The position numbers and the translations under genes are program-made. Of a stretch of DNA of 64,000 nucleotides, positions 8,762 to 17,136 are shown piece by piece. Under the pieces are notes generated by a model, which saw only the letters and a program-made list of their open reading frames with translations, was not told where the DNA came from and did not search any database. Origin of the DNA: Mesorhizobium ventifaucium (GTDB lineage Bacteria; Pseudomonadota; Alphaproteobacteria; Rhizobiales; Rhizobiaceae); assembly GCF_935822925.1 (NCBI RefSeq), contig NZ_CAKXZS010000026.1:1-64000 (forward strand), given 5' to 3'. Each line of letters starts with the position of its first letter. Within the stretch, counting starts at the first letter, position 1.

Positions 8762-10123
8762 TCACGTCCTTCCAGACAAACGGTCCGCCCACCATGGGGT
8801 CGGATCGACGGGTTTTCCATCCTTGCGGAACTCAACATAGAGTTCCGGCGTGGTATTTCCATTCTTCGATGCCGAGGTGCTCGCCACCCGGGCCTCTCCC
8901 ATCGCGCCGACCGGCTCTCCTGCGAGCACCGACTGGCCAGACGCGACGCTGATTCTGCTCATCCCCGCGAGAACGACATGATAGCCGTCACCTGCGTTCA
9001 GGATCAAGAGTTGACCATAAGAGCGAAAAGGTCCCGCATAAAGTACATTTCCGTCCGCTGGCGCGGTGACGATGGCTCCCGATTGTGTCGCAACCATGTC
9101 ACCGAGCATCACTGCGCCGTTACCGTCGCTGGCCCCGAACCGCCGCTTGATCTTGCCGGTGACGGGCAACGCGATCTGCCCCTGAAGCGCCGAAAACGGT
9201 GCAGCGGCAGCGAGCCGGTTGGCTTCTGGCACCGGCAGGGCCGCCAGTTCCGTCTGTGCCGGGGCCTCCTGGGCCGGGGCCGTCTGCGCCGGAGCCTTGT
9301 CGGCGTCCGCGGCCTTCTGCTCGGCTGCCTTCGCCGCGTCCGCCGCCTTGCGGGCGTTGTCGGCCTCGATCGAGGCGATCAGGTCCTTCAGGCTGCCGGC
9401 CTTGGCCGCCAGTGCTGCGGATCGCTGCTTTTCCGCCGCCACTGCCGTTTGCGTCTCGGCCTCGAGCTTCTGCTTGGCTTCGAGCAGCATGCCGAGCCGC
9501 TTCTTTTCCGCCGCCTGCTCGCCGACTGCCGCCGTCAGCCGCGCCCGCTCCGCCTCGATCGAGGCCGTCACCCGCGACTGCTCCTTGAGGTCCGCCAGCA
9601 ATATCTCGGTCTGCTGGCGCAGTTCCGGCACCACGGCGCCGAGCAGGATGGCGCTGCGCACCGACGACAGCGCGTCCTCCGGCTTGACCAGGATGGCCGG
9701 CGGCGGATTGAGCCCCATGCGCTGCAGCGCGGCCAGCACCTCGGCCAGAACGTCGCGTCTGGCAGCCAGCGAGGCGCGGATTTTCTGCTCCTCGCCCTTA
9801 AGCCGTTCCAGCTTGGCGCCGATGTCCTCGATGTCCTGACCGAGCTTCTGCTCGGTCATCGCCGACTGGATCAGCGCCGCGGTGATCGAGGCATGGTCTT
9901 TCTTGACCGTCGCCATGTCGGCGGCGAGCTTGGCCAACCGCTCCGACGACAGCGTGATCTCCTTCGCTACCCGTTCGTATTCGGCGCGGCTCTGGTCCGG
10001 GTCAGGCGCCATGTCGAGCCTGTTCTGCGCCCACGCGGCACTGAACGACAGCATAAGCACCGCCGCTGCCAAGCCGCAGCCTGCGCGCCAAAAGCCCGTT
10101 CGCGATTTCCAACCCTCAGCCAT
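8762..10123 (-). CDS. EnvC-like murein hydrolase activator (degenerate M23/LytM)
   Basis: A periplasmic protein of about 453 aa. A signal peptide lies at residues 10-32 ending SAAWAQ, then two long coiled-coil stretches to about 290 (rich in KLAADMATVKKDHAS-type heptads), an Ala/Pro/Gln linker, and a C-terminal LytM domain. The zinc ligands of active M23 enzymes are not kept: the first His is lost (VMLGDMV) and the HxH is LYVEF, as in E. coli EnvC. It is therefore more likely an amidase activator than a peptidase. The ATG at 10123 gives a proper signal peptide. It is coupled to ctpA. Confidence 0.87.
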   Translation of the reverse strand: MAEGWKSRTGFWRAGCGLAAAVLMLSFSAAWAQNRLDMAPDPDQSRAEYERVAKEITLSSERLAKLAADMATVKKDHASITAALIQSAMTEQKLGQDIEDIGAKLERLKGEEQKIRASLAARRDVLAEVLAALQRMGLNPPPAILVKPEDALSSVRSAILLGAVVPELRQQTEILLADLKEQSRVTASIEAERARLTAAVGEQAAEKKRLGMLLEAKQKLEAETQTAVAAEKQRSAALAAKAGSLKDLIASIEADNARKAADAAKAAEQKAADADKAPAQTAPAQEAPAQTELAALPVPEANRLAAAAPFSALQGQIALPVTGKIKRRFGASDGNGAVMLGDMVATQSGAIVTAPADGNVLYAGPFRSYGQLLILNAGDGYHVVLAGMSRISVASGQSVLAGEPVGAMGEARVASTSASKNGNTTPELYVEFRKDGKPVDPTPWWADRLSGRT

Positions 10124-10267
10124 GAAGCCCGACTCTATGCGTGGCTTCGTTAACGAACCATCAACCATGTTCGAGAGCCCGCCGACCGTAGTCAGCCTCA
10201 TGACGCATTGAGGCGAAAATCCGGGCGACTCACGCCAATCCACCGATTCGGTTGAACCTGCAACGGT

Positions 10268-10750
10268 TCACGAGCGATGATAGGGATGGCCGGACAGGAT
10301 TGTGGCTGTCCGGTAAAGCTGCTCGCCCAACATGACACGGACCAGCTGGTGCGGCCATGTCAGCGCGCCGAACGACACCATCAGGTCGGCCTGATCTCGC
10401 AGCGACTGGTCGTGACCGTCGGCACCGCCGATGGCGATGACAAGCGCCTTGCGGCCGCTATCACGCAACAGGCCGATGCGCCCAGCGAAATCCTCGGAGG
10501 AGAAGTTCTTGCCGCGTTCGTCGAGCAGCATCAGCGCGGCGCCAGGCTGCAACTGCGCCTGCAGTTTCTGGCCCTCTTCGCGGCGACGCTCGTTGGCGGT
10601 CTGGGCGCGGCCCTCCGCAATCTCAACGATCCCTGAGAATTCGAGCCCCACGGACTGGCCGCTCTTGGCGAAGCGCTCGAAATACCGGTCGGCGAGCAGC
10701 TTCTCGGGGCCGGCTTTCATCCGGCCCACGGCATGAACGACGATTTTCAT
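10268..10750 (-). CDS. rlmH: 23S rRNA pseudouridine-1915 N3-methyltransferase
   Basis: SPOUT-class methyltransferase (160 aa) that methylates pseudouridine 1915 in helix 69 of 23S rRNA, acting on assembled 70S ribosomes with SAM. The C-terminal trefoil-knot motifs are visible: ALVIAIGGADGHDQSLR, then LTWPHQLVRVMLGEQLYRT and the terminal GHPYHRS. Length and start (MKIVVHAVGRMK) are normal. It lies downstream of rsfS on the same strand, the common pairing in bacteria, here separated by a family B palindrome. Confidence 0.96.
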   Translation of the reverse strand: MKIVVHAVGRMKAGPEKLLADRYFERFAKSGQSVGLEFSGIVEIAEGRAQTANERRREEGQKLQAQLQPGAALMLLDERGKNFSSEDFAGRIGLLRDSGRKALVIAIGGADGHDQSLRDQADLMVSFGALTWPHQLVRVMLGEQLYRTATILSGHPYHRS

Positions 10751-10770
10751 CCCTGCCTCGAAGAGCCGCT

Positions 10771-10850
10771 AATGCATGTCACCAAAGCATGCCCTCGGGC
10801 CTGACCCGAGGGTGGTCACCGGTTTTGGGAAGCGACATGCATCAACCAAA
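10771..10850. repeat. palindromic dispersed element, family B, copy with CCCTCGGG hairpin
   Basis: Outer arms ATGCATGTC and GACATGCAT enclose a nested hairpin CCCTCGGGcctgaCCCGAGGG and a GGTTTTGGG block. It fills most of the rsfS-rlmH gap. It matches the copy at 24797 including the CCCTCGGG module, which the 48667 copy lacks. Confidence 0.8.
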
Positions 10851-10856
10851 TACGGC

Positions 10857-11321
10857 TCAGTGGAGGGTCTCCTCCTCGAGGTCCGGCGCTTGCCACATCT
10901 TTTCGAGATTGTAGAAGTCGCGAACTTCGGGGCGGAAGACATGGACGATGATGTCGCCCGAATCGATCAGGACCCAGTCGGCGCCGGCCAGTCCCTCGAC
11001 GCGCGCCGTGCCGAGCCCGGCATCTTTGAGCGCCTTGAGGAGATGATCGGCGACAGCCGAGACATGACGGTGCGATCGGCCGGACGCGATGACCATATAG
11101 TCACCGAGGCTCGATTTTCCCTGAATGTCGATTGAGACGATGTTTTCGGCCTTGGAGTCTTCCAGACTGGCAAGGACTGTCTTGATGGCGCGGGACACGG
11201 CGTCGTTTACGCTGATCCCGGCCGGCGAAGGCACGATGTCGGCCTTCTTCCACAGTGCTGTTCTCAGTGTATTTCCTTTCGCAGCAAGAACAACCAAATC
11301 ACCCTTCAAAGCAGGTGACAC
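10857..11321 (-). CDS. rsfS: ribosome silencing factor
   Basis: RsfS/Iojap protein that binds L14 on the 50S subunit and blocks subunit joining under nutrient limitation. The core from about residue 38 is typical: VLASLEDSKAENIVSIDIQG, DYMVIASGRSHRHV, VLIDSGDIIVHVF and the terminal FYNLEKMW. The start is uncertain. The longest frame begins with GTG at 11321 but has AAGGG almost touching it; TTG at about 11297, or CTG at about 11267 after AAAGGA, are alternatives, and the conserved domain begins well after all of them. It is separated from nadD, its usual neighbour, by an MFS gene and a channel gene. Confidence 0.92.
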   Translation of the reverse strand: MSPALKGDLVVLAAKGNTLRTALWKKADIVPSPAGISVNDAVSRAIKTVLASLEDSKAENIVSIDIQGKSSLGDYMVIASGRSHRHVSAVADHLLKALKDAGLGTARVEGLAGADWVLIDSGDIIVHVFRPEVRDFYNLEKMWQAPDLEEETLH

Positions 11322-11474
11322 CCCTTAGATAGGCAGAGTTGCGTTGCAGTTTCAAGACGGCGGCCCTGCCGTAGCCAACGAAGAGCCGTTCTTCCGGTTC
11401 CGCAGTTGAAGAAAAATCGGAACTCTTGTCGCCTGGCGTGGGTTATCGGCGCATTGACCAACCGGATCCCCCTC

Positions 11475-12329
11475 ATGCCTGTCGACCCTCAGAACGCTCT
11501 CCTCACCGTGCAGTCCGGCCTTGCGCAGCTCAGCGCACTGATCGTCTCCTACTCGTTCTCGGCCATCGGCGCCGTCATCCTGCTGGTCCTCGGCTATATC
11601 GTCGCCGGTCTCGCCCGGCGCTCGATTTATGCCGGCCTCGGCCATATCCATGGGTTCGACGCGACGCTGCGCCACTTCTTCTCAAGGATCGTCCGCTACG
11701 CCATACTGATCCTCGTTGTCGTGATGGTGCTCGGCCAGTTCGGCGTGCAGACGACCTCGATCATTGCCGCCATTGGCGCCATCGGCCTGGCCATCGGCCT
11801 GGCGCTGCAAGGCACGCTGCAGAACATTGCCGCCGGCATCATGCTGCTGGCGCTTCGGCCGTTCCGCATCGGTGAATATGTCGAGGTCGGCGTCATTTCC
11901 GGGACCATCGAGGAAATCGGCCTGTTCGCTACTCAGTTGCGGACAGTCGAAGGCGTCTACGTCCTCGCCCCCAATTCGACGCTGTGGAACCTGCCAGTCC
12001 GCAACTATACGCGCAACGGTGTCCGCCGCGCCGACATCACGCTGACCATCGGTTCCTGGAACGATATCGATCTCGCTCAAAAGGCCATGCTGGGCGTCGC
12101 CGCCGCCGACCGACGCGTCAGGCGAGAGCCGGCGCCGATTGCCTTTGTGGCGACCGTCGGCGACAGCAACGTCGCCATCACCTTGCGCTACTGGACCTCG
12201 GCTGCCGATTTCTTCGCCACCCAGATCGATCTCACCAAACGCGCCAAGCAGGCCTTCGACAGCGAAGGCATTTCCATACCCGCGCCACCGCCGGAAGCAC
12301 CGCGGCAGGAAACCGTCACCAGACAGTGA
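11475..12329 (+). CDS. MscS-type mechanosensitive channel
   Basis: A small-conductance mechanosensitive channel of about 284 aa in the inner membrane. Three membrane segments are visible (about 20-45, 60-85 and 90-115). The third is the pore helix with the Gly/Ala packing pattern IGAIGLAIGLALQGTLQN, followed by the beta domain (RPFRIGEYVEV, PNSTLWNLPVRNY) and the C-terminal alpha/beta domain. The ATG at 11475 gives the usual compact MscS N-terminus; the in-frame TTG at 11406 would add a basic leader. It is on the opposite strand to the neighbouring backbone genes and converges on an MFS gene. Confidence 0.9.
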   Translation: MPVDPQNALLTVQSGLAQLSALIVSYSFSAIGAVILLVLGYIVAGLARRSIYAGLGHIHGFDATLRHFFSRIVRYAILILVVVMVLGQFGVQTTSIIAAIGAIGLAIGLALQGTLQNIAAGIMLLALRPFRIGEYVEVGVISGTIEEIGLFATQLRTVEGVYVLAPNSTLWNLPVRNYTRNGVRRADITLTIGSWNDIDLAQKAMLGVAAADRRVRREPAPIAFVATVGDSNVAITLRYWTSAADFFATQIDLTKRAKQAFDSEGISIPAPPPEAPRQETVTRQ

Positions 12330-12351
12330 GATGATCATCCGGCATAGCTAC

Positions 12352-13632
12352 TTATCCGCGCGGCTGCTCTTCGGACGGAAAGGCAAGATCGACGGGCAGG
12401 GGTGCCTGCGCCGTCATCGGCGCGAAATTGCCGGTCTCGGCCGCGGGAACAGGCGACATCGCCACCACACGCCACAGCACGAACAGGCAAAAAACGGTGG
12501 CAATGACGACGGCCACATGGATGAAAGCTTGCGTTCCGTAGACGGCAGAAAGCCCGGTCACGATGCCGGGCACGACGAAGCCGGACAGCGACCACGCAAA
12601 CAGCAGCGAACTGGACAGCGCCACCATGTCGTCCTTGCCGGCGCGGTCGGCGGCATGCGCGCTGGCCAACGAATAGATCGATTCCGACGCGCCGGCCCAG
12701 ACCACATAGATGACGACCAGCGCCGCCAGCGCACCACCATCGAAGCCGAGGGCAAACAGGCCCGCCGCCATGGCAAGCGCCGAGGCGGCGACCAGCACAA
12801 AGCGCCGGTCGGTGCGGTCGGAAATCCATCCGAGCGGGATCTGCAGGATCAATGTACCGATCGGCATTGCCGACAACAGCAGTGCCACATCGGCCTGGCT
12901 GTAGCCCTTGGCCGTAGCATGGATCGGCGCAAAGCCTGAAATCGTCATCGACAGGCCGCCGACGGCAAGCATGCCGGCGACGCCGACCGGCGAAATCCGC
13001 CAGGCCCGGCCAAGCGCCACCGACGCCGCCTGCGGCGGCGGCGGCTGGGCGAGCCGCGTCAGCCCGACGGGGAGGATCGACAGCCCGGTGAAGGCGATGC
13101 CGACCAGCGGCGCGTCCGCAGCCCTTATGTCGATCAGCGCCAGTGTCGAGTAGCCGACACCGAGCCCGGCGACATAGGCGACGTAGAAGAAGGCCATGAC
13201 CCTGCCGCGTATGGTGTTGGCGATGACGTCGTTCAGCCAGCTCTGCGCCACGATGAACAGGCCGCATATGGCAAAGCCGTAGAGCGCGCGTGCCGCGATC
13301 CACGACAGCGGGTGCGGTCCGGCCCCAACGGCGGCGTTGGACAGCACGATCAACGCCGACAGCACCATGAACGCGCGGGCATGGCCGACGCGCCGTACCA
13401 GCGGACCGGTCAGGATGCAGCCTGCCAGGCCGCCGGCCGAAAGTCCGGTGACGATCAGCCCGGCCCAGGTCGGATCGAAGCCCTCGGCGCCGAGCCGGAC
13501 CGGGATATAGGCGAACATCAGTCCGTTGCCGACGGCTACCAGCGCCATCGACAGGACGATGCTGGCAATGGCGATCGCCGGGGTTGGCGGGTTGCCCTGC
13601 GCCGGGTCGCGTCTGGTCTGGAGAATCGTCAT
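12352..13632 (-). CDS. MFS transporter
   Basis: A 426-residue inner-membrane major facilitator protein with about 12 hydrophobic helices and the loop motif GCILTGPLVRRVGHARAF between helices 2 and 3. A second motif GWISDRTDRRFVLV lies between helices 8 and 9, after a central loop rich in proline and glutamine. It resembles YcaD/UMF-type sugar or drug transporters (LNDVIANTIRGRVMAFFYV), but no substrate can be assigned. Together with the MscS gene it interrupts the conserved rsfS-nadD neighbourhood, suggesting insertion there. Confidence 0.85.
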   Translation of the reverse strand: MTILQTRRDPAQGNPPTPAIAIASIVLSMALVAVGNGLMFAYIPVRLGAEGFDPTWAGLIVTGLSAGGLAGCILTGPLVRRVGHARAFMVLSALIVLSNAAVGAGPHPLSWIAARALYGFAICGLFIVAQSWLNDVIANTIRGRVMAFFYVAYVAGLGVGYSTLALIDIRAADAPLVGIAFTGLSILPVGLTRLAQPPPPQAASVALGRAWRISPVGVAGMLAVGGLSMTISGFAPIHATAKGYSQADVALLLSAMPIGTLILQIPLGWISDRTDRRFVLVAASALAMAAGLFALGFDGGALAALVVIYVVWAGASESIYSLASAHAADRAGKDDMVALSSSLLFAWSLSGFVVPGIVTGLSAVYGTQAFIHVAVVIATVFCLFVLWRVVAMSPVPAAETGNFAPMTAQAPLPVDLAFPSEEQPRG

Positions 13633-13695
13633 GCCCGCGCAGGATCGCCTACTCGGCGGCGAATGGCCGCCGCAAAAGCGACATCAGCGGTCTTC

Positions 13696-13721
13696 CCTTC
13701 TCCCCTTGTTGTGGGAGAAGG
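13696..13721. repeat. hairpin downstream of nadD
   Basis: A 9-bp inverted repeat, CCTTCTCCC and GGGAGAAGG, with an 8-base loop, starting 6 bases after the nadD stop. There is no T-run on either strand, so it is not a canonical intrinsic terminator. It may protect or end the nadD transcript. Confidence 0.5.
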
Positions 13722-13726
13722 AGACC

Positions 13727-14359
13727 CTATCCTTTCGCCATTTTGCGGATCGCGGTCGACGACAGCGACGAGCGCGGGCCGTGGATGAAGGTCCAGGCCG
13801 GCGCCTTCATGCGGGCGAGCCGCGGCGCGTCGCCTTCGTCGACACGCGCGTAGTCGAAGGTCTTGGCGACGACCGACGACAGGAACGACAGCGTCGCGCC
13901 AGGGCGGTCGACAACCGCGATCGGAAACGTCATCACGATCTGGCGCCAGCGCTGCCAGCGATGGAAATCGCGAAGCGAATCGGCGCCCATGATCCAGACG
14001 AAGTCGACGCCCGGGTTGCGCGCCTTGACCAGGGCCAGCGTGTCGGCGGTGAAGCGGACATGATGGGTCGCCTCGAAGGCGGTGACCTTGACCTTCGGGT
14101 TCCGGGCGATCTGCTCGGACAGGCGCAGCCGCTCGGCCAGCGGCGCCAGTTCCCGCGCGCTCTTGAGCGGATTGCCCGGCGTCACCATCCACCAAAGCTG
14201 ATCGAGCGCCAGGCGTCTGAGCGCGATCTCTGCGACCAGCGCATGGCCGGCATGGGCAGGATTGAACGAGCCGCCAAACAGCCCGACGGCCAGGCCCTTT
14301 TCGGCATGCGGCATTTTTAGATAGTGGGAGGGGACGGTGGGGTCGGAAGGGGAGAGCAT
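13727..14359 (-). CDS. nadD: nicotinate-nucleotide adenylyltransferase
   Basis: Adenylylates nicotinate mononucleotide in NAD synthesis. The nucleotidyltransferase signatures are present: GLFGGSFNPAHAGH near the N-terminus and the C-terminal SSTAIR. Other family landmarks are WMVTPGNPLK and WIMGADSL. Start at 14359 (210 aa) keeps the HYLKMPHAEKG leader common in rhizobial NadD; the internal ATG at 14314 (195 aa) is possible, and neither has a good ribosome site. The upstream family A repeat ends only about 10 bases before the start. It lies downstream of proA on the same strand. Confidence 0.94.
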   Translation of the reverse strand: MLSPSDPTVPSHYLKMPHAEKGLAVGLFGGSFNPAHAGHALVAEIALRRLALDQLWWMVTPGNPLKSARELAPLAERLRLSEQIARNPKVKVTAFEATHHVRFTADTLALVKARNPGVDFVWIMGADSLRDFHRWQRWRQIVMTFPIAVVDRPGATLSFLSSVVAKTFDYARVDEGDAPRLARMKAPAWTFIHGPRSSLSSTAIRKMAKG

Positions 14360-14368
14360 CGTGCTAGG

Positions 14369-14545
14369 CGCCCCCCTCTGCCCTGCCCTCTTTGCCAAAC
14401 ATTGGCATCTCCCCCTCAAGGGGGGAGATTGGCGGCTTCATCACAGGCGCAAATCTTGCAGCGCCGGCGATTGGCGAAAACAGAAACGACAGCCAATCTC
14501 CCCTCTTGCGGGGGAGATGTCCGGCAGGACAGAGGGGGGTGGCTG
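14369..14545. repeat. palindromic dispersed element, family A, copy 2
   Basis: It lies in the 219-base gap between proA and nadD. The right arm shares GGGGGAGATGTCCGGCAGGA with copy 1 at 1684-1844. The left arm is diverged (GCGCCCCCCTCTGCCCTGCC), and the interior shares the GCCAATCTCCCC and GGCTGTC...TTCGCC blocks. The element would put a long hairpin into the proA-nadD transcript. Confidence 0.8.
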
Positions 14546-14578
14546 GGCGCAAACTTCAAGCCCCAGTAGCGAAAAAGC

Positions 14579-15865
14579 TCAAGGCCTCACCTGTCCTGTC
14601 CCGCGCACGCGGTACTTGAACGAGGTCAGTTGCTCGACACCGACCGGGCCGCGGGCATGCATCTTGCCGGTGGCGATGCCGATCTCGGCGCCCATGCCGA
14701 ATTCGCCGCCATCGGCGAATTGCGTCGAGGCATTGTGCAGAAGGATCGCCGAATCGATCTCGTTGAAGAACCGTTCGACAGCGTCGGCATCCTCGGCGAC
14801 GATCGCCTCGGTGTGGTGCGAGGAAAAATTCTCGATGTGCTCGATGGCGCCGGCAACGCCATCGACCAGCTTTACCGCGATGATGGCATCGAGATATTCG
14901 CTCACCCAGTCGGCGTCGGTCGCAGGCCGTGCGTCAGCAAACACTTTCAGCACCTCGCCGTCGGCGTGGATTTCGCACCCGGCGGCGCGCAATGCTTCGA
15001 GGATCGGCGTGAGATGGGTGGCGGCAACAGCGCGGTCGACCAGCAGCGTCTCGGCCGCGCCGCAGACGCCGGTGCGCCGCATCTTGGCGTTGACCGCGAT
15101 CCTGACCGCCATGTCGAGATCAGCCGAGCGGTCGATGTAGAGATGGCAGATGCCTTCGAGATGAGCAAAGACCGGCACCCGAGCCTCGTTCTGGACGCGT
15201 TCGACCAGGTTCTTGCCGCCGCGCGGAATGATCACGTCGATGTTGCTGGAAAGTCCTTTCAGCATCTCGCCGACGGCGGCGCGGTCGGCGGTCGGCACCA
15301 GTTGGATGGCATCCTGCGGCAGCTTGGCCGCATTCAGCCCTTCGACCAGGCAGGCATGGATCGCCGCCGAGGAGTTGAGCGAATCCGAGCCGCCGCGCAG
15401 GATCACCGGATTGCCGGCCTTGAGGCAGAGCGCGCCGGCATCGGCGGTCACGTTCGGCCGGCTTTCGTAGATGACGCCAACAACGCCGAGCGGCGTGCGC
15501 ACGCGCTCGATATGCAGGCCGTTCGGCCGGTCCCATGCGGCAATGACATCGCCGACCGGATCGCGCAACCCGGCGATTTCACTGATGCCGTCGGCCATGG
15601 CACGGATGCGGGCGGGATCAAGCTTCAGCCGGTCCATGAAAGAAGCCGAAAGCCCCGACTGCTCGCCATTTTTGATGTCGATGGCGTTGGCGTCGAGAAT
15701 ATCCTGCTCGTGGCGAAGGATCGCCTGCGCCATACCGATCAACGCGGCGTGCTTGCGCTCGGCTGTGGCGACGGCCAGCGGTCGGGCGGCAGCGCGGGCG
15801 CGGCGGCCGATATCGGCCATCAGCGCCACCGTATCGTCCCGGGATTTTTCATGCAGCTTCAGCAT
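14579..15865 (-). CDS. proA: gamma-glutamyl phosphate reductase
   Basis: Second step of proline synthesis: NADPH-dependent reduction of gamma-glutamyl phosphate to glutamate-5-semialdehyde. The 428-residue product has the ALDH-superfamily catalytic Cys at about 268 in MRRTGVCGAAE, with ERVRTPLGVVGVIYESRPNV (120-139) and VIIPRGGKNL (210-220) typical of ProA. It starts 3 bases after the proB stop, so the pair is translationally coupled, matching the need to hand on the labile acyl phosphate. Confidence 0.96.
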   Translation of the reverse strand: MLKLHEKSRDDTVALMADIGRRARAAARPLAVATAERKHAALIGMAQAILRHEQDILDANAIDIKNGEQSGLSASFMDRLKLDPARIRAMADGISEIAGLRDPVGDVIAAWDRPNGLHIERVRTPLGVVGVIYESRPNVTADAGALCLKAGNPVILRGGSDSLNSSAAIHACLVEGLNAAKLPQDAIQLVPTADRAAVGEMLKGLSSNIDVIIPRGGKNLVERVQNEARVPVFAHLEGICHLYIDRSADLDMAVRIAVNAKMRRTGVCGAAETLLVDRAVAATHLTPILEALRAAGCEIHADGEVLKVFADARPATDADWVSEYLDAIIAVKLVDGVAGAIEHIENFSSHHTEAIVAEDADAVERFFNEIDSAILLHNASTQFADGGEFGMGAEIGIATGKMHARGPVGVEQLTSFKYRVRGTGQVRP

Positions 15866-15868
15866 GGC

Positions 15869-17134
15869 TCATTCTCCGCTATGCTCCTCGTCACTGACCG
15901 CTTGCTCAGCGGCCTGTACTTGGTCGCCGGCCCCTACTTGGTCGCCGGCCCGTACTTGGTCACCGGCCCGTACTTGGTCACCGGCCCGTACTTGGTCACC
16001 GGCCCGTACTTGGTCACCGGAATGGCTCACCACAAGGTCGTCGCGGTGGATCATCGCCGATCGCGCTTCATAGCCGAGCACCGTTTCGATCTCGGCTGTT
16101 TTCAAGCCAGCGATCCTTACGGCATCGGCGGCATCGTAGGCAACCAGTCCGCGCGCGATCTCACGGCCTTCGGGCGACAGGATCGCCACCGTGTCGCCGC
16201 GCGAGAAATTGCCGCTGACCAGCTTGACACCGGCCGGCAGCAGCGATTTGCCCGACAGCAGCGCGCCGATGGCGCCGGCATCGACGGTCAGCCGGCCTGC
16301 CGGTTCGAGCTGCCCGGCGATCCATGTCTTGTAGCCCTTGACCGGATTGGCGCTCGGCCGGAAGAACGTCGCCCGCTCGCCACGCTCGATCGCCATCAGC
16401 GGCGACAGCCGCGTGCCTGATGTGATGATCATGGCGGTGCCGGCGGCGGTGGCGATCTTGCCGGCGTCGAGCTTGGTGCGCATACCGCCGCGTGAAAACT
16501 CCGAAGCAGCCGCACCCGCCATCGCCTCGATGTCAGGAGTGATGCGGTCGACGACAGCAATGAACCTGGCATGCTGGTCGCGTGCCGGCGGCGCCGTGTA
16601 GAGCCCGTCAATGTCGGAGAGCAGCACCAAAAGGTCCGCGCCCATCATCGTCGCCACCCGCGCCGCCAGCCGGTCATTGTCGCCATAGCGGATTTCGGAA
16701 GTCGCCACCGTATCGTTCTCGTTGATGACCGGCACCGCCTTCATTTTGAGCAGCGTCGAGATCGTCGCGCGCGCATTGAGATAGCGGCGGCGCTCTTCGG
16801 TGTCGCCGAGCGTCAGCAGGATCTGGCCCGATTTCAGGCCGCCCTTGCCGAGCGCATCCGACCAGGCGCCGGCCAGCGCAATCTGCCCGACCGCCGCCGC
16901 CGCCTGGCTTTCCTCGAGCTTCAGCGCCCGCTTGCCGAGGCCCAAAATAGTGCGGCCAAGCGCGATGGCGCCGGACGACACGACGAGGATCTCGGCACCG
17001 CCTTCGGCCAACACACCGATGTCGTCGGCAAGCGAGGCCAGCCAGTCGCGCTTCAGGCCGGTCGTGCGGTCGACAAGCAGCGCCGAGCCGATCTTGACGG
17101 TGATGCGCCGGTATTTTTTCAGCTGCGCGGCCAT
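15869..17134 (-). CDS. proB: glutamate 5-kinase with repeat-extended C-terminus
   Basis: ATP-dependent phosphorylation of glutamate, the first and feedback-regulated step of proline synthesis. The amino acid kinase domain spans about 1-260 (VKIGSALLVD, VVSSGAIALG, VINENDTVAT, LLSDIDGLY, GGMRTKLDAGKIA), followed by a PUA domain to about 368. At 421 aa it is about 50 residues longer than usual. The excess is a run of six GDQV[RGQ]A hexapeptides (about 373-408) and an acidic tail AEQAVSDEEHSGE. The start is 2 bases after the obgE stop. The kinase and PUA core look intact, so the repeat probably does not abolish function. Confidence 0.95.
   Translation of the reverse strand: MAAQLKKYRRITVKIGSALLVDRTTGLKRDWLASLADDIGVLAEGGAEILVVSSGAIALGRTILGLGKRALKLEESQAAAAVGQIALAGAWSDALGKGGLKSGQILLTLGDTEERRRYLNARATISTLLKMKAVPVINENDTVATSEIRYGDNDRLAARVATMMGADLLVLLSDIDGLYTAPPARDQHARFIAVVDRITPDIEAMAGAAASEFSRGGMRTKLDAGKIATAAGTAMIITSGTRLSPLMAIERGERATFFRPSANPVKGYKTWIAGQLEPAGRLTVDAGAIGALLSGKSLLPAGVKLVSGNFSRGDTVAILSPEGREIARGLVAYDAADAVRIAGLKTAEIETVLGYEARSAMIHRDDLVVSHSGDQVRAGDQVRAGDQVRAGDQVRAGDQVGAGDQVQAAEQAVSDEEHSGE
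15911..16018. repeat. in-frame 18-bp tandem repeat at the proB 3' end
   Basis: Six contiguous 18-bp units (consensus GGCCCGTACTTGGTCACC on the plus strand). The four units at 15947-16018 are identical and the two nearest the stop (15911-15946) differ by a few bases. The homogeneous block on one side suggests recent expansion by slippage. There are no spacers, so it is not a CRISPR array. Confidence 0.95.
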
Positions 17135-17136
17135 AG

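Noticed and set aside
13696..13721. Intrinsic terminator for nadD
   Set aside because: The hairpin is perfect but lacks a T-run on either strand, so it is listed only as a repeat.
15911..16018. Regular short repeats resembling a CRISPR array
   Set aside because: Units are contiguous 18-mers without spacers, in frame with proB, and no cas gene is present.
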